Shown: positions 50,766 through 58,296 of the stretch, piece after piece
How positions within the stretch are numbered: the stretch's first letter is position 1
Layout: each line of letters begins with the position of its first letter
From: Bog-113 sp963752695
GTDB taxonomy: Bacteria; Acidobacteriota; Terriglobia; Bryobacterales; Bryobacteraceae
NCBI GenBank assembly: GCA_963752695.1
Contig: CAVVZB010000002.1
Coordinates: forward strand, 558,001-622,000
Direction: 5' to 3'
Length of the DNA: 64,000 nt
The notes under the pieces: generated by a model
The model's database searches: none
What the model was told of the DNA's origin: nothing
Seen by the model: the letters and a program-made list of their open reading frames with translations, nothing else
Program-made: the position numbers and the translations under genes

Positions 50766-51400
50766 AAGATCGCCCTCGAATATGTTCCCGACCCGCTAAG
50801 GAAGCCAGGCCAGTCCAAATCGGGAGACGCAAAGTAGGCTTCCGAGAGGTAGGCGAATTGGCCGGTCTCTAAGGGCAGCACGGAAGTGAATCCATTTGCC
50901 CGATCGCCAAGATCGTTCAAGTAAGCGGATGAACTGATGTTGCCGTCGGCGTCGATGGAACTGGATTGTGGCGTGCCGAAGGCGCTAGTCCGCAACTGCC
51001 GGTTTCCGATCACGACGCGGCGCGTGAACACCGGTTGATTCAGGTTGGCGCATTGGGATGTGTTCGCCATTCGTCCGGCAGCTTGACAATCCTGAGGGCC
51101 GACGAAAGTGATCGTCGAAAGGATCACGACGCCATTGCCGCCAGTGGCTGAAAAGGTAAAGTCCGAAGCTAGGCGCACGAGCAATTGCTGGTTGGCTGGC
51201 TGTGCGAAATCGACACCGTACGCGTGCATGTGTCCGGCATCGCGGCAGATTTGTGTTACCTCAATCGCGCGCACGACATTGAAGCCGATGAAAATGATTC
51301 CGAGCAGCATGGGAACCCAGATCATACTCGTGAGCAGGAATTCGATCAAGGCGCTCCCGCTTTCGCGCGAGCTACGATTCGGTCGAGAACACTTAGTCAT
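50762..51400 (-). CDS. tadE: TadE-like pseudopilin (second copy)
   Basis: A pseudopilin-type membrane protein of 212 residues. The N-terminal sequence SRESGSALIEFLLTSMIWVPMLLGIIFIGFNVVRAIEVTQIC has the TadE motif with an acidic residue inside the hydrophobic helix. The remainder is a soluble domain of unknown fold. TadE/F proteins are cleaved by the prepilin peptidase and help make the pilus. The gene overlaps the first tadE by four bases and tadG by four bases. Confidence 0.87.
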   Translation of the reverse strand: MTKCSRPNRSSRESGSALIEFLLTSMIWVPMLLGIIFIGFNVVRAIEVTQICRDAGHMHAYGVDFAQPANQQLLVRLASDFTFSATGGNGVVILSTITFVGPQDCQAAGRMANTSQCANLNQPVFTRRVVIGNRQLRTSAFGTPQSSSIDADGNISSSAYLNDLGDRANGFTSVLPLETGQFAYLSEAYFASPDLDWPGFLSGSGTYSRAIF

Positions 51401-51864
51401 CTCGGCGGCGGAATTCCTCCCGGGGAACTTTCCATAACATCGGAAGATTGTGCGGAAACCTGTAGAGGGTCGGAACTTCTCCAGACCGGCGCTAGGGGGC
51501 TTACGAGGACGCCGTTTACCGAGACTTCGACGACGTTGCCACCGGCGTTCATGTTCGTGGGGCTGAGCGTGGCGGGGTTGTAATAGGCTATCGATATCTT
51601 GGAAACGCCATCAGGACCGTTGAGAAAGCCAAACGCGTTCTGTTGCACGACCGATCGAATGGAGGCATCTTGGCCCTTGCCTGGTTGCGTCTGACTGGTT
51701 ACTGCGTACCGAACGCCTTGGCGGACAGCATACTGCACACTCGCTTTGGCAAATACCATCCAGGCGGCATCAATAGTCAGGAACACAAGCGCCAGCAGCG
51801 GCAGCAGGACCAATGAAAACTCGATCAATTGCGAACCTCGACTGCGGCGGCGCCCGATCATCAA
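51397..51864 (-). CDS. tadE: TadE-like pseudopilin (first copy)
   Basis: A pseudopilin-type protein of 155 residues with N-terminal RRSRGSQLIEFSLVLLPLLALVFLTIDAAW, the TadE signature (Gly-x-x-x-x-Glu followed by a hydrophobic helix). The gene overlaps the upstream DUF362 gene by four bases and the second tadE by four bases, so the DUF362 gene is within this operon. It differs clearly from the second copy; the pair probably corresponds to TadE and TadF. Confidence 0.88.
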   Translation of the reverse strand: MMIGRRRSRGSQLIEFSLVLLPLLALVFLTIDAAWMVFAKASVQYAVRQGVRYAVTSQTQPGKGQDASIRSVVQQNAFGFLNGPDGVSKISIAYYNPATLSPTNMNAGGNVVEVSVNGVLVSPLAPVWRSSDPLQVSAQSSDVMESSPGGIPPPR

Positions 51865-52811
51865 GCACGCTCCGATAACCGGACATCGTCCAGTCCTGGA
51901 GGAAGCGCGAACGGGGTGGCATAAAGGCTTACCGATTCGCCGGCATGGATCACATCGGCTTCGCTCTGAAGCGCTCGGTCAAACGCCAGACGCAAGTAGG
52001 CGAGCCTCGCCGGGTCGATCTTCATCAGGCGGCAGCACGTCGCGTCGACGTGGGGCGGAGACGCGCCCGCGACAATGAGCCCCATGGCCTTGCTTGTCCC
52101 GAGAATGGGCCCGTTGCCCTCCATGCATTCGATCCCGTCGACCAAGCAGAACTGGCGGGGAAAAAGTTGGTGTAAGTCGGCAATCGATTCATCGATCCCC
52201 GCCCAATGCAACGGATTCTTGGGCCAACCGTACACCGCACCGGGAACCACACCGAATAGATTTTTCATCGCGAGCGTGGCTCCAGCCCAGTGGTGCGTTT
52301 TCATCTTGGGAATGCTGACGAGCAGATCGGTGTTGAGCACGGTGTGTGGCAAATACAGCTCATGAAGGGTGGAGTGCGGACGTGGGATCGAGACCCTGGA
52401 CACTTCGTCGATATTCAGGTCGGTGAAGCCGGCCTCAAAGCCGGGAACTGAGGTGAAGTAGCCGGCAGCATCAGCGAGGTCCAGCGTGGCCCGTCGATGG
52501 CCCGGACCTTCGGCGATCCGTACGCTCTTGGCGCCATGCCGATAGAACGCTTCCCTTGCCGCGGCAACAAATATCGGGTTGGTGTTGATGGGCCGCGAAC
52601 CGTCGAACTCGACCAGGTTCGGCTTAAGCACCACATTCCGGCCCTGCGTTGCAACCCGATGTTCGATGAGAATACGCCGGATGATTGAGGCCAGATCTTT
52701 GTCGTACGACTCCGCCCGGATGACGGACACCAGTGTTTTTGCCCGCGCTTGCTTTGGCTTTGTGCAGGAAGCAAGCGCGAAACATCCGAGGAAGAAGTGT
52801 CTTCTATGCAA
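51861..52811 (-). CDS. DUF362 protein with Tat/lipoprotein signal, embedded in Tad operon
   Basis: A 316-residue DUF362 family protein. The start MHRRHFFLGCFALASC combines a twin-arginine motif (RRHFF) with a lipobox LASC (Cys16), so it may be a Tat-exported lipoprotein. Core features are VVLKPNLVEFDG, INTNPIFVAAAREAFYRHGAKSVRIAEGPGH, IPKMKTHHWAGATLAMKNLFG and DATCCRLM. It has no added ferredoxin domain. Function of DUF362 is not established, although relatives occur with Fe-S or redox genes. It overlaps the cyclase-like gene by eight bases and tadE by four, so it is cotranslated with them. Confidence 0.82.
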   Translation of the reverse strand: MHRRHFFLGCFALASCTKPKQARAKTLVSVIRAESYDKDLASIIRRILIEHRVATQGRNVVLKPNLVEFDGSRPINTNPIFVAAAREAFYRHGAKSVRIAEGPGHRRATLDLADAAGYFTSVPGFEAGFTDLNIDEVSRVSIPRPHSTLHELYLPHTVLNTDLLVSIPKMKTHHWAGATLAMKNLFGVVPGAVYGWPKNPLHWAGIDESIADLHQLFPRQFCLVDGIECMEGNGPILGTSKAMGLIVAGASPPHVDATCCRLMKIDPARLAYLRLAFDRALQSEADVIHAGESVSLYATPFALPPGLDDVRLSERA

Positions 52812-53694
52812 GCTTGCAAACCTCCGGGATTTCGAAGGCGTTCCGGCCCTCTAGCGCGGCTTGAGCGAGCAAAGTAAGCGCGAAGTCCATGGTTGTCCGG
52901 CAGCGATAGCAAAGGGCAGCGCTTTGCGGTTTACGGCCATGAGCGGCGAGGCCGATGCTGAGCCAGCTTGCGCCTTCGACAGAAGCGGGACGCGCGATCA
53001 GCTTTTCAGCCAAACGCAGGGAAGTTGCCAGGACCGGTTCGGGAAGCCCTTGTAAGCCGACTAAAGCGATCCCGGTAGTCTCGGGATAACTCGCTGCGTC
53101 CTCGCTGCGGTAAAACGAGCCCCCATGGTTCCATCCGCCATCGCGACAGCGACGGGAGAGCAGGTAAAGTCGGCCGTCACGGGCGCGCCGCGATTCCCGC
53201 TCGTCATTTCTTGTGCGGGTTTTGGCGAGGGAAACCAGGGCGAGCGCTGTGGGTGTAACCCAGGATGCAGTGCCGGGGAGCCACGACCAGCCAGCGGGGT
53301 CCGACCGATCCGCCCGACCTCCGCTGATCCAATTGAATAAGCGATCGGCGCCGGACGTGGGCTGTCCAGTCTGTTCGCGCAGCCAATCGATTCCTCGGAG
53401 CCGGGCAGGGCCGAGGGCTTGAGCGCCCCCAAGCGCCAGACACGCCAGACTGGTGACCCAGGTGCTTTGGTCAATCAGTGATTGGGGCGGCCAACCGCCG
53501 TCAGGGCTTTGACGCTCGATCAGCCATTTGCGGCCGTGCTCGATAGCCTCGGAACTCTTATCCCATGCCGCGAGCGCCAGCAAGGCATAACAGGTCGGCT
53601 CGGTCCAGGATGTTCCGGTTGTGTAGCTCCAGCCCCCATCTCCGTGTTGTGCTTGAAGCAGGTTGAGGAGGAGCGGTTCGCTCTCGTTAGACAA
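52804..53694 (-). CDS. Squalene-cyclase/prenyltransferase-like repeat protein in Tad operon
   Basis: A 296-residue protein built from DGGW-type repeats: QHGDGGW, QSPDGGWPP, DPAGWSWLPG and CRDGGWNHG. Each is followed by [WY]x(E/T)xT...AL helices (WTEPTCYALLAL, WVTSLACLALGG, WVTPTALALVSL, YPETTGIALVGL). This is the alpha-alpha toroid of the squalene-hopene cyclase/protein prenyltransferase superfamily, at about half size. No DxDD catalytic motif and no signal peptide are seen, so activity is doubtful; a binding or scaffold role is possible. The TTG start overlaps the stop of a 30-residue peptide gene. It lies between tadC and tadE. Confidence 0.8.
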   Translation of the reverse strand: MSNESEPLLLNLLQAQHGDGGWSYTTGTSWTEPTCYALLALAAWDKSSEAIEHGRKWLIERQSPDGGWPPQSLIDQSTWVTSLACLALGGAQALGPARLRGIDWLREQTGQPTSGADRLFNWISGGRADRSDPAGWSWLPGTASWVTPTALALVSLAKTRTRNDERESRRARDGRLYLLSRRCRDGGWNHGGSFYRSEDAASYPETTGIALVGLQGLPEPVLATSLRLAEKLIARPASVEGASWLSIGLAAHGRKPQSAALCYRCRTTMDFALTLLAQAALEGRNAFEIPEVCKLA

Positions 53695-53779
53695 TTTTGC
53701 GCGAGCGGCGACGCTTGATGTACAGAAGCAGAAGCGCTCCAGCTAATACCCAAATCATTGCCTGCAGTGCTGTATCCAT
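53687..53779 (-). CDS. 30-residue single-pass membrane peptide between tadC and the cyclase-like gene
   Basis: A small gene not found by length cut-offs: ATG 53779 with perfect AGGAGG at 5-base spacing, 30 codons, stop TAA. The product is a short N-terminus, one membrane helix (about 7-21, IWVLAGALLLLYI) and a basic tail KRRRSRK. By the positive-inside rule the tail faces the cytoplasm. The stop codon lies inside the TTG start region of the cyclase-like gene, so the peptide may couple its translation. Function is unknown, but the ribosome site is the best in the region. Confidence 0.65.
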   Translation of the reverse strand: MDTALQAMIWVLAGALLLLYIKRRRSRKIV

Positions 53780-53868
53780 TACTTCCTCCTGAAGTTTTAG
53801 TTTCTTTACTGTAGAAATTTCTTGTTGCTAGTTGGATCATCGACCGGAGCAACGAATCACGATAGAGA

Positions 53869-54801
53869 CTAACGGAATTCTTTCATCGCGGGCAGCAGAT
53901 TTCTCATCAGCTGCATCAGCCCAGGACCAGCCGTAACGATGAGAAGCGCAGGCATGCAGAAAAAGAAGATAGGGAATACCAGCTTTACACCCACTTTCCC
54001 GGCGCGCTCCTCTGCTTCCTGCCGTCTGCGGGTTCGCAAGTAGTCGGACTGGGTGCGAAGGGCCTCGGCGATACTCGTTCCGAAGCGGTCGGTCTGCAGC
54101 AGGATTGCTACCAGTTTCTTGATCTCGTCTTCCCCGGTGCGGTTTGCAAGTCCACGCAGCGCCTCGGTGCGGGAAGATCCGGCGAGAATCTCGAGGTTCA
54201 CAATAGAGAGCTCCTCGCAGATGGCGGGGTGAACTGGCGCCAGCTCTCGGCTCACGTTGATGATGGATTGATCCAAGGCACAACCGACCTCGCTACAGAT
54301 CACTAACAGGTCAAGCACATCGGGAAGGGCGAGCCGGATAGCGATCCGGCGGCGCTTAGTTAGAGATCCAATAACGAAGTCAGGGGCAAAGTATCCGAGA
54401 GCGCCGCCAGCAACCAAGATGACAATGCGCGCGACCGGATTTTCCGTGATGTTGTTCCGGACGATGAGCGCAACGATGACGGAAATGACGGCGGAAGCGA
54501 CGCGAATACCCGCCATGACTGCGACCGCCGAGTCGGCGCGGTATCCCCCAGCGGCGAGTTCCCGGCGCGCCAGTTTCACCTCCTCGGGCGATCTCGGAAG
54601 CATACTTCCGATACCGGCAAGTAGGGCGACTGGTGCGGAACGTTTGGGGACACCGGTTCCAAGGACGGCGGCTTCAGATCGGTCCTCGGGGTCTGCCAGC
54701 CGGTCGAGAATACCCGCGGGACGAACGAACTTCGCATAACCGTAAAGCACGATCGAGGCGGTCAGAAGAAGAAAGACGCAGATAGAGATTTCAGCTGCCA
54801 T
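53869..54801 (-). CDS. tadC: Type II secretion F-domain protein TadC
   Basis: Inner-membrane platform protein of the Tad pilus, 310 residues. N-terminal helices are followed by a soluble Arg-rich region and a T2SSF domain with LDLLVICSEVGCALDQSIINVSRELA and SIAEALRTQSDYLRTRRRQEAEERAGKVGVKLVFPIFFFCMP, then C-terminal helices. It forms the pair with TadB encoded three bases upstream. It is the last canonical platform gene before the peptide and cyclase-like genes; 89 bases separate it from the peptide gene. Confidence 0.92.
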   Translation of the reverse strand: MAAEISICVFLLLTASIVLYGYAKFVRPAGILDRLADPEDRSEAAVLGTGVPKRSAPVALLAGIGSMLPRSPEEVKLARRELAAGGYRADSAVAVMAGIRVASAVISVIVALIVRNNITENPVARIVILVAGGALGYFAPDFVIGSLTKRRRIAIRLALPDVLDLLVICSEVGCALDQSIINVSRELAPVHPAICEELSIVNLEILAGSSRTEALRGLANRTGEDEIKKLVAILLQTDRFGTSIAEALRTQSDYLRTRRRQEAEERAGKVGVKLVFPIFFFCMPALLIVTAGPGLMQLMRNLLPAMKEFR

Positions 54802-54804
54802 GCA

Positions 54805-55770
54805 TCACACCCGAATGTTCACGATCTTCTTAATGACGAAGTACCCGACAATCTGGCCCGCGACGGCACCATAGAGCAGCTTTCTTCCGTCTTTGTCGTC
54901 CGTCAGAGCCTTCAGATAGTTCGGGGAGGTAGCTAACAAAATCAGGGTGACGATCACCGGCATCAGTAGGAGTACCAAGCCGGTGATTCTGCCATGAGCA
55001 CTGAGCGCCTTCACTTGCCCTTTGAGCTGGCAACGTTCGCGAATTACGTGTGCAAGCTTGTTCAGAATTTCGCTCAGATTACCGCCACTCTCCTGTTGCA
55101 GGATGACGGTCGATACAAAGAAGCGGACGTCGACGAGTGGCACCGCAATTACCATCTTGTTCAGCGCAACCGCAAGCGTAGATCCCAGCTGCATCTCATT
55201 GGAGACACGCCGCAAGGTAGTGGCTAGCGGCTCGGCCGCATCTTGCCCCAGCGCTTCCAGACTGATAGTGAACCCGTGCCCGGCGCGCATGGAGCGCGAG
55301 AGGAAGTCGAGAGCGTCTGGAAACTGTTTTTCGAAAGCGCCAAGAGCTTTCGCTCGTTTACGCAAGACGAAGAGCAGTGGCAAAAACAGACCGATTGCGC
55401 CGAACATCGCCGCACTAATCAAGGGAGCTGAAAAAAATCCGAGATTCCAACCGAGGACGGCTCCGACCACGAGGCCTATGCAGGAGAGGACGACCAGGCG
55501 AGCTATCGTCCAAGAGAGAGAGGACTGCAATAGCAAGGCTTCGATTTTGACGGCCGGAGGAAAGCGCTGCATCCATCGCGCGAAGGGGTCTTCGCTCTCT
55601 GCCTTGCGCACCAACTCCGCTTCCCGGTTGAGTGTTGCCGCGGGTTTGACGTTTTCGAGCATGGCTCGCAGCTGTTTCCGTTGCGACGTCTCGAAGTAGG
55701 CTAGGCCGAGACCAATGCAAACCATGACGATTACGAAAATGACAGCGAAGATGATAAAGGCGAGTAGCAC
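54805..55770 (-). CDS. tadB: Type II secretion F-domain protein TadB
   Basis: Companion platform protein of 321 residues. N-terminal helix and linker, then FPDALDFLSRSMRAGHGFTISLEALGQDAAEPLATTLRRVSNEMQLG (T2SSF domain) and a C-terminal helical part with HGRITGLVLLLMPVIVTLIL. It begins three bases after cpaF and ends three bases before tadC, so the three are tightly coupled. TadB and TadC form the membrane base that the CpaF ATPase drives. Confidence 0.92.
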   Translation of the reverse strand: MLLAFIIFAVIFVIVMVCIGLGLAYFETSQRKQLRAMLENVKPAATLNREAELVRKAESEDPFARWMQRFPPAVKIEALLLQSSLSWTIARLVVLSCIGLVVGAVLGWNLGFFSAPLISAAMFGAIGLFLPLLFVLRKRAKALGAFEKQFPDALDFLSRSMRAGHGFTISLEALGQDAAEPLATTLRRVSNEMQLGSTLAVALNKMVIAVPLVDVRFFVSTVILQQESGGNLSEILNKLAHVIRERCQLKGQVKALSAHGRITGLVLLLMPVIVTLILLATSPNYLKALTDDKDGRKLLYGAVAGQIVGYFVIKKIVNIRV

Positions 55771-55773
55771 GAG

Positions 55774-57132
55774 CTATCGCACCTCGGTAACGCTTTGGAA
55801 GATCCCGGGCGGAACTTCCAACCCGGCGGCACGCAAGCGGTCGCAGAATTTCGGTCGAACACCCGTACCGCGAAAGCGGCCGATTACCCGCCGATCAGCA
55901 GAAATCCCGCCCTTCTCGAAGACGAAGATGTCCTGGGTGGTCACGTTCTCGCCCTCCATTCCGACGCATTCGGTGATGTGGGTGACGCGGCGGCTCCCGT
56001 CGCTCATCCGCGAGATTTGAATGAAGAGGTCGACTGCCGAGGCTACTTGCTGGCGAATGGAGCGCACATTTAGGTTGGCGCTGGTCATGCTAATCATGAC
56101 CTCAAGGCGGCTGATGGCGTCGCGGGGATTATTGGCGTGAATTGTGGTGAGTGAGCCATCGTGGCCGGTATTCATCGCTTGGAGCATGTCGAGGGCTTCT
56201 TCACCACGGACTTCTCCGATCACGATGCGGTCGGGGCGCATACGAAGCGCGTTTACCAGCAGTTGACGCTGAGCAATGGCTCCGCGCCCCTCAATATTCG
56301 GAGCGCGTGTTTCCAAGCGGGCCACATGAGTTTGCCGCAGCTGCAACTCCGCCGCGTCTTCAATGGTGACAATGCGCTCATCGTCCGGAATGAAACCGGA
56401 GAGCAAATTCAGGAATGTGGTCTTACCGGCGCCCGTGCCTCCAGAGATGATGATGTTCAGGCGGCCACGTACGCAGGCCTGCACCAACTGCATCATTTCC
56501 GGGCTGAGGGACAGCTTACGGATGAGGTCCTCCGGCTGTAAAGGATCGCGGCTGAAGCGCCGGATGGAAAGGACCGGGCCATCGACGGCGAGCGGCGGAA
56601 TGATCGCGTTTACACGCGAACCATCGGGCAGGCGCGCATCGACCATCGGCGAGCTCTCGTCGATGCGGCGGCCGACGCGGCTCACGACGCGTTCGATGAT
56701 GCGCTGTAGGTGCTGGTTATCGCGAAATTGAATCGGGGTCCGTTCGAGTTTGCCTGCCCGTTCGACATAGACAAGCTTGGCGGTGGTGACCAGAATGTCG
56801 GAGACGGTGCGGTCGCGCAGTAGGGGTTCTAAAGGACCCAATCCGAAGACCTCGTCCATCACTTCCTCGATCAGACGATCCTTTTCAACGGCGCTGAGGG
56901 GTGTCTTTTCCTCATCTACAAGCCGCGCGATGGCAGGGCGGATTTCTTGACGGACCCGCTCGGCTGGCATTGCCGAGACAGCCTCCAGATTCATACGATC
57001 AAGCAGTTTTCGATGAATGGAAAACTTCAAATCCTGATAGCCCGGCTTCGACTCTTCACGCAACGCAGGGGGCGCTGTTCGAGGGGGAACCAGGGGGCTG
57101 ACGAGCGATTCCGGTATGGTCATATTTGTCAT
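55774..57132 (-). CDS. cpaF: Tad pilus assembly ATPase CpaF/TadA
   Basis: Secretion-type ATPase of 452 residues that powers Flp pilus assembly. After an N-terminal helical domain it shows VDARLPDGSRVNAIIPPLAVDGP, Walker A GGTGAGKTTFL, ERIVTIEDAAELQL (Walker B-like) and MRPDRIVIGEVRGEEALDMLQAMNTGHDGSLTTIHANNPRDA with the Asp and His boxes. These match the VirB11/CpaF family. Its start overlaps the cpaE stop by four bases (ATGA). Confidence 0.95.
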   Translation of the reverse strand: MTNMTIPESLVSPLVPPRTAPPALREESKPGYQDLKFSIHRKLLDRMNLEAVSAMPAERVRQEIRPAIARLVDEEKTPLSAVEKDRLIEEVMDEVFGLGPLEPLLRDRTVSDILVTTAKLVYVERAGKLERTPIQFRDNQHLQRIIERVVSRVGRRIDESSPMVDARLPDGSRVNAIIPPLAVDGPVLSIRRFSRDPLQPEDLIRKLSLSPEMMQLVQACVRGRLNIIISGGTGAGKTTFLNLLSGFIPDDERIVTIEDAAELQLRQTHVARLETRAPNIEGRGAIAQRQLLVNALRMRPDRIVIGEVRGEEALDMLQAMNTGHDGSLTTIHANNPRDAISRLEVMISMTSANLNVRSIRQQVASAVDLFIQISRMSDGSRRVTHITECVGMEGENVTTQDIFVFEKGGISADRRVIGRFRGTGVRPKFCDRLRAAGLEVPPGIFQSVTEVR

Positions 57133-58283
57133 CCAAACAGCGAAAACATCTTCTTCTTCTTGACCGGGGTTGGCTTTCCCGCGATCCGGGCGGCAACCTG
57201 GGCAAATTGTGCCGCGAGGCGGCTCTTGGAGGGCAGAAGAGTGCCGCCTGAGTAGGAGTGGTAGAGGCTGGGATAGTCGTTGGGAAGCAGCGCGTAAAGT
57301 GGGCGGCCCAGGATCTTCTCAAGTTCGTCGACGGTGATGTCCATCATTTTCGGCGCGCGATTCAAGATCAGGTGCAGCTTCGCCAATTGTTCTTCCTGGC
57401 TCTCAATGCCACGGATGATCGTTTTGACGCCGTGAAGAGCGATTACTTCCAGGGTGGACACGATGAACAACTCGTCAACTTCCTCCAGCACCGCGCGCGC
57501 GGTTCGCGTCAGACTGCGCCCCAGATCGACTACGGTCCAATCGTGCTGAGTGCGGATGAAGCGGAGGAGTTGCCGGAACTCGTTTTCGCTGGGATATTCG
57601 CCCTGAGCAATCGAGGGAGGAGCGGGAAGTATCGAGAGGCCGGGCCGCGAGCGGTCGGTCATTGCCTTCCAGAGACTTTCGTCGAGGCGGGACAGGTTCT
57701 TGATGGCATCGATGGCCGAGTACGCACAGGCGCTTTTCATTAGGAACCCAAGAACGCCGGACGTGAAATCGAAGTCGGCCAACAACACATCTTTCCCGGT
57801 CTGCCTCTGCAGTTCAGGAGCGATGTGGCAGGCCAGCGTGGTGGCGCCGCAACCGCCTTTGGCGGAGAGGAAAGCGATCAACTTCCCATTGCGCTTTTCG
57901 GGCGACGTAGCGGATTCATGAAGACGTTGAAGTGCGGGAAAAAGCGTATCGGCGAACGGAGGATGAACAAATTCGCTGGCGCCTGCCCGCATCGCGGCCA
58001 GAATTGACGCGGAATCGGACATACCATGGATGGCGACCACCCGGGTTTGCGGCGAGCGCGACCGGACATCGCGAATGGCGGCCGAGAGATCCCCTTGAAG
58101 CAGGTCGAGGTCGACGAGGAGAGCTTCTGGCTGACGGGCTGCCAGGGCGTCAAGAAGCGCTGCCCACTCGCTGGGGTCGTGCTCGGCCCAGGCGATTTCC
58201 CCGGAACCTGTCGACAATGCGGCAATCGCTTCCGCCTTCAGCGTCTCGTTCTCGATAGCAAGGATTATGTCGTGGGCAGGCAT
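57129..58283 (-). CDS. cpaE: Tad pilus protein CpaE/TadZ (receiver-like plus ParA-type ATPase)
   Basis: A localisation factor of the Tad machine, 384 residues. The N-terminal domain resembles a response-regulator receiver (LLVDLDLLQGDLSAAIRDVRSRSPQTRVVAIHG, GASEFVHPPF). A deviant Walker A, SAKGGCGATTLACHIA, opens the ParA/MinD-like domain, with ADFDFTSGVLGFL and VVDLGRSL as later motifs. The start was placed at ATG 58283, 13 bases after the secretin stop; the frame is open further into that gene. The C-terminus is Lys-rich. Confidence 0.9.
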   Translation of the reverse strand: MPAHDIILAIENETLKAEAIAALSTGSGEIAWAEHDPSEWAALLDALAARQPEALLVDLDLLQGDLSAAIRDVRSRSPQTRVVAIHGMSDSASILAAMRAGASEFVHPPFADTLFPALQRLHESATSPEKRNGKLIAFLSAKGGCGATTLACHIAPELQRQTGKDVLLADFDFTSGVLGFLMKSACAYSAIDAIKNLSRLDESLWKAMTDRSRPGLSILPAPPSIAQGEYPSENEFRQLLRFIRTQHDWTVVDLGRSLTRTARAVLEEVDELFIVSTLEVIALHGVKTIIRGIESQEEQLAKLHLILNRAPKMMDITVDELEKILGRPLYALLPNDYPSLYHSYSGGTLLPSKSRLAAQFAQVAARIAGKPTPVKKKKMFSLFG

Positions 58284-58296
58284 GGGAAGTTCGCAA

